Origin: DATLYB01 sp964502525
Lineage (GTDB): Bacteria > Bacteroidota > Bacteroidia > Chitinophagales > CAIOSU01
Direction: 5' to 3'
NCBI GenBank assembly: GCA_964502525.1
Contig: CAZCXH010000017.1
Coordinates: 1 to 46,896, forward strand
DNA: 46,896 bases
The notes beneath the pieces are model-generated. The model worked only from the letters and a program-made list of their open reading frames with translations. It was not told the origin of the DNA and did not search any database. Shown here in pieces: positions 9,420-17,500 of this stretch (the stretch's first letter is position 1; each line of letters opens with the position of its first letter). The translations under genes were made by a program, and so were the position numbers.

Positions 9420-10141
9420 CTTATTTGCCCACTGCCAAAGATGCTTTTATTCTCACATCCAACCGTGACGAGAGCAAAATACGCCCCACGCAACCACCTG
9501 CGGTTGAAGAGAAGGGAGGGATAAAGCTGCTTTATCCTAAAGATGCCGTTGCCGGAGGCACCTGGATTTGCATTTCCGGCCACAACCGCGTTGCCTGCAT
9601 CATGAATGGAGCTTTTGAGAAACACGAGTGGAAGCCGCCTTACCGCAAAAGTCGCGGACTGGTGATGCTCGACTTGTTCGGCTATAAAATAATAGATGAT
9701 TTTTTTAATGGTTATGATTTCATCGGCATCGAACCGTTCACCATGATTGTTTATGATAATATGAAGATGATGGAGTTCCGGTGGGATGGCTCGCGGAAAC
9801 ACGACAGGCAGGTTGATGCTTCACTGCCGCATATCTGGTCGTCAGCATCGCTCTATCCCAAGCCTGTCAGGGATAAGCGGGAAGGGTGGTTCAGGGAGTG
9901 GCTGAAGGGGAGAAAAGATTTCAGGCAGGATGAGATTTTGAAATTCCACCGCTTTGGCGGTGAAGGCGACAGGCAGAATGATTTTGTGATGAACCGTTAC
10001 GACATGGTGCAAACAGTAAGCATAACAAGCATCGTTAAATCCCCTTCGGGCGCCTCCATGCGCTATCACGACCTTGTAGCGGACGCTATTTCAGAAACAA
10101 CTCTTCAATTCAGTGGGCGGCAAATTCTGGAATCGCGTTAA
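9407..10141 (+). CDS. NRDE family protein (TANGO2-like)
   Basis: The N-terminus MCTITYLP with TSNRDES near residue 20 is the hallmark of the NRDE/TANGO2 family (Asn-Arg-Asp-Glu). Cys2 could act as an N-terminal nucleophile after removal of Met, since the family is thought to have an Ntn-hydrolase-like fold; the substrate is not known. GGTWICIS and RVACIMNG are also typical of the family. At 244 residues it is close to the usual length. The start lies within the preceding DinB-like gene (13 bp overlap), and its end overlaps the ATP-grasp gene by 29 bp, so the three are very likely co-translated. Human TANGO2 is linked to lipid or haem handling; whether that applies here is unknown. Confidence 0.88.
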   Translation: MCTITYLPTAKDAFILTSNRDESKIRPTQPPAVEEKGGIKLLYPKDAVAGGTWICISGHNRVACIMNGAFEKHEWKPPYRKSRGLVMLDLFGYKIIDDFFNGYDFIGIEPFTMIVYDNMKMMEFRWDGSRKHDRQVDASLPHIWSSASLYPKPVRDKREGWFREWLKGRKDFRQDEILKFHRFGGEGDRQNDFVMNRYDMVQTVSITSIVKSPSGASMRYHDLVADAISETTLQFSGRQILESR

Positions 10142-11192
10142 GCTTTCTCCGCATTATATCAAATTGACGCATTGGGAATTCTGGCCCTTCTACATCATTT
10201 ACATTCCGGTTTACTTCTATTTTATCTGGCTTGCATTGAAAGCGCGCTCGCTGCTATTCTTCACGGCATCAAATCCCGGGGTGGATACCGGAGGCATGTT
10301 TGGCGAGTCGAAGTGGAGCGTGTTGCAGAAAGTGCCGCCATCGCTGATTCCGAAAACCATTCTCATCAGAGCAGAAACGCCAATCAGCCAGGTTCTGCAA
10401 AGTCTTGAAACAGCCGGTATTCAATTCCCCCTGATTGCCAAGCCGGATATTGGCGAGCGCGGATTTTTGGTGGAAAAAATGGATGATGCCGCTTCGCTTG
10501 AAGAATATCTGTCAAAATTCAAAGTTGATTTCCTGCTTCAGGACTACGTTGACTATGATCACGAGTACAACATACTTTATTATAAAAAGCCCGGAGAGCA
10601 AAAAGGCGCAATCACATCGGTAACCGTCAAGCGGTATTTGAGCGTGACGGGTGATGGCAAAAGTTCAGTGCTGGAATTGATGAGCAGGGAGATGCATGCC
10701 GTCCTGCAAGTTGAACGTTTCAAAAAGGAAAAACCTCAATTGATGAAATTTGTTCCGCCAGATGGGGAAGTGGTAAGGGTTGAGCCGATCGGCAACCACG
10801 TGCGGGGAGCGACATTTTTCGATGGGCGAAATATGGCGGATGAGACGATGACGTCAGCCTTTGACAATATCGCCAGCCGGATTTCCGGCATGAATATTTT
10901 CCGCTTTGACGTAAAGTGCAAGAAGCCGGAGGATGTGAAAACAGGGAATGTCAAGATTGTTGAGTTGAATGGTGCCGGGGGCGAGCCGACACATATATAT
11001 GAAACAGGTTATCCATTATTAAGAGCTTGCGGAGATTTGCTGCGGCAATGGAAAATCATTGATGAGGTGAGCCGGATTAATCATCGCAACGGAATTCCAT
11101 ACATGCCGCTGGCGGAAGGAGTCGCCAAGCTCAGGGCATATTTGGATTATAAGAAAAAGTTGGGCGAAATCATGAGGAGTAATCATGAGTGA
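10113..11192 (+). CDS. Membrane-anchored ATP-grasp ligase-like protein
   Basis: A 359-residue protein starting with GTG at 10113. Residues about 20-45 (FWPFYIIYIPVYFYFIWLAL) form a hydrophobic anchor, followed by FFTASNPG and GGMFGESKW, a combination common in Bacteroidota ATP-grasp proteins. The ATP-grasp core shows PLIAKPDIGERG (nucleotide-binding Lys), LLQDYVDYDHEYNIL, and a metal-binding end with IFRFDVKC and KIVELNGAGGEP. The fold joins a carboxylate to an amine or thiol through an acyl-phosphate, as in D-Ala-D-Ala ligases; the substrate cannot be read. It overlaps the gene before by 29 bp and the LysE-type exporter after it by 8 bp, which suggests that a ligated amino-acid product may be exported. 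The GTG start is inferred from the family-like N-terminus. Confidence 0.8.
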   Translation: MGGKFWNRVKLSPHYIKLTHWEFWPFYIIYIPVYFYFIWLALKARSLLFFTASNPGVDTGGMFGESKWSVLQKVPPSLIPKTILIRAETPISQVLQSLETAGIQFPLIAKPDIGERGFLVEKMDDAASLEEYLSKFKVDFLLQDYVDYDHEYNILYYKKPGEQKGAITSVTVKRYLSVTGDGKSSVLELMSREMHAVLQVERFKKEKPQLMKFVPPDGEVVRVEPIGNHVRGATFFDGRNMADETMTSAFDNIASRISGMNIFRFDVKCKKPEDVKTGNVKIVELNGAGGEPTHIYETGYPLLRACGDLLRQWKIIDEVSRINHRNGIPYMPLAEGVAKLRAYLDYKKKLGEIMRSNHE

Positions 11193-11805
11193 CGCCTTAA
11201 TCCATTTTCTGCTTGGCATAGCGGTGAGCTTTGCGGGGTCGCTGCCTCCGGGCGTCATCAGCATCACCGTGATGGACACTGCCGCGCGGAAATCATTCCG
11301 CGACAGCGTGATCGTTGCAGGAGCAGCTTCCTTTGTTGAATTTTTCCAGTCGTTTGTGGCGGTGCTGTTCAGCAAGCTGTTTATGAAAAACGAGATGGTC
11401 AGCGTGTTCATCCAGTATGGCGCGGCTCCTCTTTTCTTGTTGCTTGGAATCTTTTTTTTCACGAAGGATAGGCTGTTTCCGAAAAAGGAAAGCGCCCGGA
11501 GGCATGCTGCTACAAATGTTGCGCTTGGTGTGATGGTAGGCGGACTGAACGTCTTTGTAATACCCTTTTGGGTTTTCTGGTCGAGCTATTTTGCGAGCAA
11601 CAAATGGATTGACCTCGAATACGGTTCCATCGCCCTGTTTTCTGCCGGGGTCACGGTGGGCACCATGCTCGCTCTTTTATTATATGCGAGGATCGGATTA
11701 AGGCTGGCCAGCAAGACCGCTCTCATGGCGTGGTGGGGCAACAAAACACTGGGTTTGCTGTTCATCGCTTTTGCGGTTTACCAGATTGTAAGGGTGCTTC
11801 AGTAG
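11185..11805 (+). CDS. LysE/RhtB-type amino-acid exporter
   Basis: A 206-residue membrane protein with six likely helices. The N-terminal helix ends in SLPPGVISITVMDTA, the Pro-Gly signature of the LysE superfamily, and a short cytoplasmic loop rich in Lys and Arg (FFTKDRLFPKKESARR) splits the two halves. LysE proteins export amino acids or small amphipathic molecules across the inner membrane by proton exchange. The ATG lies 8 bp inside the ATP-grasp gene, so the exporter and ligase are made together. Length is normal. Specificity is unknown. Confidence 0.85.
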   Translation: MSDALIHFLLGIAVSFAGSLPPGVISITVMDTAARKSFRDSVIVAGAASFVEFFQSFVAVLFSKLFMKNEMVSVFIQYGAAPLFLLLGIFFFTKDRLFPKKESARRHAATNVALGVMVGGLNVFVIPFWVFWSSYFASNKWIDLEYGSIALFSAGVTVGTMLALLLYARIGLRLASKTALMAWWGNKTLGLLFIAFAVYQIVRVLQ

Positions 11806-12346
11806 CGCGGTTTGGCTGCTGCCTGTTGCCTGATTTATCTCCCACCCAGCCGTACTCGACATTGCCGTGTTCACCAGCGGAGCGAGCAGCCACGATTGTA
11901 CATTTATCTATTAGCTTCCTCGTATAGTCTTTCCAGATAACCCTCGTTTGCACTTCTTTACCCGGTAACGCAAACATTAAGGTACGTCTTGATATCGCAT
12001 AGTTTTTCATTATTAAGCATGAGATGCGTAATAGCCGGATATATCATCATGTGTTCTTCCCTGACGGTATATGCCCAGCGGGGCTGTACCGTTGTGCGCG
12101 ATACGGTGACGGGTGGACTGCAGGCGGGCAATTTCAGCCGTTACCTTTTTGACGCGGAAGGCAAAGTTTACCAGATCATTTTCACCTGATAATCGGATGG
12201 AGCCAGCTTCCGCCAAAGCCGGCATTCATGCATTATGCCTACATGTCCTTTCTCTTCCTGATACTCTCATTCATCATTACGAGGAATTCCTTCGGATAGC
12301 TTGACGGACGCAATCTGCACTTCTGAAAACTTTCCTCCCTTCAAAG
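11806..12346. other. Long intergenic region, largely non-coding
   Basis: About 540 bp between the exporter and the rpsJ promoter. Apart from the 56-codon frame at 12019-12189 described separately, I see no recognisable gene, RNA or repeat. No clear terminator follows the exporter gene. Confidence 0.6.
12019..12189 (+). CDS. Possible small secreted protein or truncated gene start
   Basis: A 56-residue frame starting at ATG 12019 begins with a plausible signal peptide: MRCV, a hydrophobic run IAGYIIMCSSL and an AXA-like end TVYA before QRG. The mature part (CTVVRDTVTGG, then FSRYLFDAEGKVYQI) reads like the first strands of a larger extracellular domain and then stops. It is either a tiny secreted protein or the 5' stump of a lost gene. 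No family is recognised and codon evidence is too short to decide. Confidence 0.3.
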   Translation: MRCVIAGYIIMCSSLTVYAQRGCTVVRDTVTGGLQAGNFSRYLFDAEGKVYQIIFT

Positions 12347-12378
12347 TTTGTTTATCTGTGGCTCATTCCATAACTTTG
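12347..12378 (+). promoter_or_regulatory. Promoter of rpsJ-rplC-rplD
   Basis: TTTG at 12347-12350, 20 nt, then TAACTTTG at 12371-12378: a full match to the Bacteroidota housekeeping promoter (TTTG / TAnnTTTG). Transcription would start near 12385, giving a leader of about 34 nt before rpsJ. It shows that the three ribosomal genes have their own strong promoter. Confidence 0.8.
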
Positions 12379-12418
12379 CCGTTCCAAAAAAATAAGGTAA
12401 ACAAGACGGGAAACAATC

Positions 12419-12727
12419 ATGGCGCAAAGAATAAGGATCAAGCTGAAGTCATACGACCACAACCTGATTGACAAGTCAGCGGATAAAATCGTGAAGACCG
12501 TAAAAGCCGCAGGGGCTGTGGTTTCCGGACCCATCCCGCTGCCCACGGAGAAGAAAATTTTCACCGTGTTGAAGTCACCGCACGTTAACAAGAAGGCGCG
12601 CGACCAGTTCCAGCTCGCCACCCATAAAAGGCTCATGGACATTCACAGCTCCACTTCCAAGACGGTGGAAGCCCTCATGAAGCTCGAGTTGCCCAGCGGA
12701 GTGGATGTGGAAATAAAAGCATATTAA
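12419..12727 (+). CDS. rpsJ: 30S ribosomal protein S10
   Basis: Complete 102-residue S10. RIRIKLKSYDHNLID at the start, GPIPLPTEK and the SPHVNKKARDQF loop are diagnostic; the end VDVEIKAY is normal. S10 sits in the 30S head and, in many bacteria, also serves as NusE in antitermination. First gene of a short run with rplC (49 bp gap) and rplD. In Bacteroidota one normally expects rpsL, rpsG and fusA upstream; here a long non-coding stretch and an exporter gene occupy that side. Confidence 0.98.
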   Translation: MAQRIRIKLKSYDHNLIDKSADKIVKTVKAAGAVVSGPIPLPTEKKIFTVLKSPHVNKKARDQFQLATHKRLMDIHSSTSKTVEALMKLELPSGVDVEIKAY

Positions 12728-12776
12728 CTGAAACTGCCCGCTGATTAACCAATAACAGATTAACTGATCAACCATC

Positions 12777-13394
12777 ATGAAAGGCATTATCGGAAAGAAA
12801 ATAGGGATGACCAGCATATTCGATGAAACGGGAAACAATATCCCGTGCACGATCATTGAGGCGGGTCCCTGCGTGGTGACGCAGGTGAAGAAGCAGGAGA
12901 CTGATGGCTACAATGCCGTGCAGCTTGGCTTTGACGAAAAGCGCGAGAAGAGCGCTACTAATGCCCTGGCCGGACATTTCAAAAAGGCGAAGACCACCCC
13001 CAAGAAGAAGTTGGTGGAATTGCGCAATTTCCCGTTTGAGAAAAACCTCGGTGACGTGGTGAACTGCGAGATTTTTGCAGCAGGCGAATATGTGGATGTG
13101 GTGGGAACATCGCGGGGTAAGGGATTCCAGGGTGTGGTGAAGCGGCACGGCTTTTCAGGTGTGGGAGGCGCCACGCACGGGCAGCACGACAGGCATCGCG
13201 CCCCCGGCTCAGTGGGCAGCACGTCAACACCGGCAAGGACGTTCCCCGGAATAAAAATGGCAGGCAGAACGGGCGGCAGCCAGGTGAAGGTGCTCGACCT
13301 TGAAATACTGAAGGTTGATGCCCCGAATAATCTCTTGTTCATCAAAGGCGCAGTGCCCGGTCACAAAGGCGCTTATGTAATTGTTGAAGCGTAA
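12777..13394 (+). CDS. rplC: 50S ribosomal protein L3
   Basis: Complete 205-residue L3, starting MKGIIGKKIGMTSIFDE and containing the conserved loop region VVKRHGFSG, ATHGQHDRHRAPGS and KMAGRTGG that reaches towards the peptidyl-transferase centre. One of the first proteins to bind 23S rRNA during 50S assembly. Normal length and no damaged motif. The stop is followed by a palindromic repeat before rplD. Confidence 0.98.
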   Translation: MKGIIGKKIGMTSIFDETGNNIPCTIIEAGPCVVTQVKKQETDGYNAVQLGFDEKREKSATNALAGHFKKAKTTPKKKLVELRNFPFEKNLGDVVNCEIFAAGEYVDVVGTSRGKGFQGVVKRHGFSGVGGATHGQHDRHRAPGSVGSTSTPARTFPGIKMAGRTGGSQVKVLDLEILKVDAPNNLLFIKGAVPGHKGAYVIVEA

Positions 13395-13404
13395 TGACTA
13401 AACA

Positions 13405-13435
13405 GACCTGTCAGGTTTTTAAAACCTGGCAGGTC
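13405..13435. repeat. 31-bp palindrome in the rplC-rplD spacer
   Basis: Arms 13405-13419 and 13421-13435 are inverted copies of 15 bp with one mismatch around a single central T; each arm reads as GACCTG-x-CAGGTTTT. I recall this motif as a frequent intergenic palindrome in Bacteroidota genomes, a REP-like element. In RNA it would make a tight hairpin between rplC and rplD. Confidence 0.8.
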
Positions 13436-13450
13436 TTGATTAAAGCTAAC

Positions 13451-14080
13451 ATGAAACTCAAAGTCCACAACACCGAAGGCAAGGAAACCAAAAAGTCGGT
13501 TGACCTTTCCGACAGCATATTCGGCATCGAGCCAAACGACCATGCCATTTACCTTGCCGTAAAGCAATATCTTGCCAACCAGCGGCAGGGTACGCACAAA
13601 ACGCTTGAGAAATCAGAGATCAGCGGCTCCACCAAAAAGCTGCATCGCCAGAAGGGTACAGGCGGTTCGCGCAAGGGCAGCATCAAAAATCCTCTGTTCA
13701 AGGGAGGCGCCCGCATTTTCGGTCCGCGTCCGCGCGACTACGGGTTCAAGCTCAACAAGACGCAGAAAGACCTTGCAAGAAAATCAGCCCTCAGCTACAA
13801 GGTGAAAGATAACGCGCTGGTGGTGGTTGAAGATTTCTCGCTTGACAAGCCTAAAACGAGCGAGTTTGCTAAAATTCTCAAAAACCTCGGTGCCGCTAAC
13901 TCAAGAACCATGCTGCTGATTCATGAGAACAACAAAAATGTGGTTCTCTCCGGGCGAAATATCCCCAGCGCTGAAGTTTCCCTCGCCACAGGCATCAACA
14001 CCTACGAAATCATGAGGGCGAAGAAACTCATCCTCACCGAAAGTTCGGTGAAGCAGATTGAGGAGATGCTGAAGAACTGA
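13451..14080 (+). CDS. rplD: 50S ribosomal protein L4
   Basis: Complete 209-residue L4 when started at ATG 13451 (MKLKVHNTEG). The frame stays open upstream to 13394, but that part is the palindrome and is not L4-like. Diagnostic parts are the extended loop around HRQKGTGGSRKGSIKNPLFKGGARIFGPRPRDY, read here in pieces, which lines the exit tunnel, and the end near NTYEIMRAKKLILTES. In many bacteria L4 also represses its own operon. The normal next genes (rplW, rplB, rpsS and so on) are absent: 472 bp without a gene follow. Confidence 0.97.
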   Translation: MKLKVHNTEGKETKKSVDLSDSIFGIEPNDHAIYLAVKQYLANQRQGTHKTLEKSEISGSTKKLHRQKGTGGSRKGSIKNPLFKGGARIFGPRPRDYGFKLNKTQKDLARKSALSYKVKDNALVVVEDFSLDKPKTSEFAKILKNLGAANSRTMLLIHENNKNVVLSGRNIPSAEVSLATGINTYEIMRAKKLILTESSVKQIEEMLKN

Positions 14081-14552
14081 TTTGTTTGTACGGCACGTTC
14101 CGCTCGCGTGACAACTGTTTTTCACCATCATTCTGAGTGTTCATCGCTTTCAGCCATTTCGGTTGTCAATGACGTTCAGGCTCTCATCACCCGCCAAACC
14201 TCTTCGCATTAGGCGGACTTGCCTGCGCTGGATTGCCCATGTGCTGGCGGGCAAGTGAGGAGGCGGGAACCAGGCTAAAGGATTACAAAAAATAATATCC
14301 GTAATCATGGCGATTCGCGGGAAGTCACTGCATCCGCGCGTTTGCCTTCCCCATTGAGGGGGCACCGTGGTGAAAAACCCTCGCGCATCATTCACAGCGA
14401 AGCGGAAGAATCTCATGCAAGGTGTTTTCGCGTTGATGCAAATTTTTCCCGCAATTCCTTACTTCTCCTGACAATTCAGCAAGTGCTTTTTCTTTCGACC
14501 AACAGAACCCTTTCTGTTATATTTACTTGCAAAACACTCAAATACCTGACCT
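14081..14552. other. Gene-free stretch after rplD
   Basis: No ribosomal or other gene is recognisable here, although rplW is expected. The stretch holds a nested palindrome at 14190-14267 and, near 14395-14425, a piece resembling the common intergenic motif GCGAAGC-GAAGAATCTCA. Nothing that looks like a degraded rplW was found by eye. Confidence 0.6.
14190..14267. repeat. Nested palindromic intergenic element
   Basis: Outer arms CCCGCC (14190-14195) and GGCGGG (14262-14267) enclose inner arms ACTTGCC (14217-14223) and GGCAAGT (14250-14256), with further partial pairing. It looks like a REP-type element with a hairpin potential. Similar proline/glycine-rich GC palindromes are frequent between Bacteroidota genes, but no second copy is in this window. 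Confidence 0.5.
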
Positions 14553-17500
14553 ATGGCTAATAAGAACCGGTTTTTGCTTGTCACCCTGTTTTGCATCAGC
14601 ACAGCAGGATTCATTCGCGCTCAGATCATCAATACATTCCCGCACACTCAGAATTTTGAGTCCTTCGCCCTGTGCACCGGCAACTGCGGAGCCGCCTGTT
14701 TGCTTTCCAGCGGATGGATGAACGATACCACCGACCAAATGGACTGGACGGTCTTCAGCGGTCCAACAGCCACTGCCAACACCGGTCCTGATGCCGACCA
14801 CACCCTTGGAACTGCTGCCGGAAAATATCTATATGTGGAATCATCATCATGCAACAACCGCACGGCTTCTTTGCTTTCTCCGCAGATTGACCTGACCGGG
14901 CTTGCCAATTTATCAATGGATTTCTGGTATCACCTTTACGGCAATCACCTCGGCACCATCCATGTTGACGTGTCAACGGACGGAGGACTGAATTTCACCA
15001 ATGACATCGTTCCCTCATGGACCCAGAATATGAACGGGTGGACTAAAGCGACCATCAACCTCAGCTCCTATCTTGATGACACGATCAATGTGAGAATAAG
15101 AGGGGTGACAGGCAACGGCTCCCTCAGCGACATCGGCATTGACGACTTCAGGTTTTATGTGGTGCAGGGCGGCACGGATGCGGGCATGATCAGCATTGAC
15201 ACACCGGTGACACCGTTTTCAGCCGGAACACACAACGTGGCGGTGAGCATCAGGAATTACGGCACGGTGGATCTGACAAGCGTTTCAATAGGGTGGTCGC
15301 TGAACGGAATCGCGCAATCGCCTTATTCATGGAACGGCACTCTGGCGGGCGGTGATTTCTCTTCCCCCATCACCATCGGCAGCTACAACTTTCCGCAGGG
15401 TAACACCGGGGTGAAAGTGTGGACCTACAACCCCAACGGTGTGCAGGACAGCGATGCCGCCAACGATACGCTGGACCGCACTATTTGCCCCGGCTTGTCG
15501 GGAACGTTCACCATCGGAGGTTCAAGCCCTGATTTTACAAGCTTCAATGATGCAATCACATCGCTGGTGTTTTGCGGAATAAATGGCGCGGTCATCTTCA
15601 ATGTCAGCGCAGGCTCCGGACCCTACAACGAACAAATCGCCATCCCGAAAATCAGGGGGGCGAGCGCGGTGAAGACCATAACATTTAACGGCAATGGCGA
15701 AATGATCAAGGCGGGCGGCAGCGCTTCAGACCGCCACGTCATCAAGCTCGATGGAGCAAGGCATATCATTTTTGACAGCCTGAATATCACTGGCGCTGGC
15801 ATCAGCTACGCGTGGGGGATACATCTGCTTAACGCTGCCGACAGCAATGTGATAAGGAATTGCGTCATAGATGTTTCAGCCAATACGAGCACGTCAGTGA
15901 ACAATTCGGGAGGCATCATTGCTTCCGCCTCCACGCTCACGGTGAATACAGCGGGAAACAATGCCGGATATCTTACAATTGAAAATAATACCATCATAGG
16001 CGGATTCCAGGGCATCAGGATTCACGGGCAAAGTTCGGGATCAAAGAACAACCGCATCACCGGCAACACCATCCGCGATTTCTATTCTTATGGCGTTTAC
16101 CTCAGCGACTGCGACAATGCGCTTGTTTCAGCCAACAATATCAGCAGGGCTAACCTTGCGAATGTTGGAACATTTTATGGGATTCACCTTGATGCGAGGG
16201 TAGCGCGAACATTGATAGAAAAAAACAGGATTCACAGCACGCATAACAACGCGATGAGCCTCACCACGCTTTCACACGGCATTTCCATCAGCAATGCGGA
16301 TGCAACCGCAGGGAATGAAAATACAGTGGTGAACAACGTCATTTATGATTTCAACAGCAACGGAACCATCTACGGCTTGTACAATTCCGGCTCGAATGGC
16401 GCGCGCTATTATCATAACACCGTGTCGCTGGATCATGCTGCATCATCAGGCGGCACCACGCGGGGGTTTTATCAAACGATGGCGGCATCCAACATTGTGT
16501 TTAAGAATAATATTATAACGGTGACGAGGGGAGGCAGCGGGGCAATGCACTGCATGTACCTTGGCGACTCGCTGTCTTCAGTCAGTTCCGACTTCAATGT
16601 TTTCTTTATTGACACCGGTGCGCACCACGTTGGCTACTGGAAAGGTGCCGACTACCGTACCCTGGGTGACTGGCGGACAGCCAACGCTGGCGCTTATGAT
16701 GACAACTCGGTTTTTGCGGATCCGGTTTATGCCAATGCTGCCGGAGGAAACCTCACTCCTTCAAGTCCGCTTGCGAACGATGCGGGCGACAGCCTTGGCG
16801 TGACGGGCGACATCCTCGGCAATGCGAGGAACGCGGCTAATCCCGATCCGGGCGCGTATGAATATTCTCCGCCAGCGAATGACGCCTCGCTCACCTGGGT
16901 GTCTCCAACCGCTCCAACTTCAGCGGGCAACAAGATAATAACGGTGAACCTTGCCAACAGCGCATCCTCTCGGGATACCATCAGCTCGGCAACCCTTTCT
17001 TATGATGACGGAACCGCTCCCGTAACGCAATCATTTTCAGGGTTGAGCATTCCCCCCGGAGGAAGTCAGAATCTCTCGTTCACGTGGCAGTATGGTCTCA
17101 CCGGATTTGTAACATTAAAAGCATATATCAACGATATTGATGGCATAGCCGAATTTATTCCAACCAACGACACAGCAGCTATTGACATTTGCCCCTACCT
17201 GAGTGGCGGAGGATATACCATTAACAAAACGGCACCGGCTTCTTCAACGAACTTCCAGAGCTTTCAGGCTGCAATGGACAGGGTTTCCGCTTGCGGAATT
17301 AACGGAAACGTCACTTTCAATATCAGCACCAACACCGGACCTTACATTGAACAGATTGAAATTACCGGGATTCCGGGTGCGGGCGCAGGCGATTCTTTGA
17401 TTATAAATGGCAACGGGAATACGATTCAGGCTGACCCATCGCCCGCCAAGCAGGCGATCATCAGACTGAATGGCGCTGACTATGTGACGCTCAATAACCT

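Noticed and set aside
11762..12010. Minus-strand 82-codon frame overlapping the exporter gene end
   Set aside because: No signal, domain or family pattern, overlaps a sound gene, and no promoter was seen.
13394..13450. Upstream in-frame start for L4
   Set aside because: The added 19 codons are the palindromic repeat and do not resemble L4; ATG at 13451 gives the normal N-terminus.
14510..14545. TATATTTA before the giant gene as a promoter box
   Set aside because: One mismatch to TAnnTTTG and no TTTG at the right distance; not strong enough to list.
14342..14560. Plus-strand 72-codon frame before the giant beta-helix gene
   Set aside because: It runs over the common intergenic motif and into the next gene start; no family pattern.
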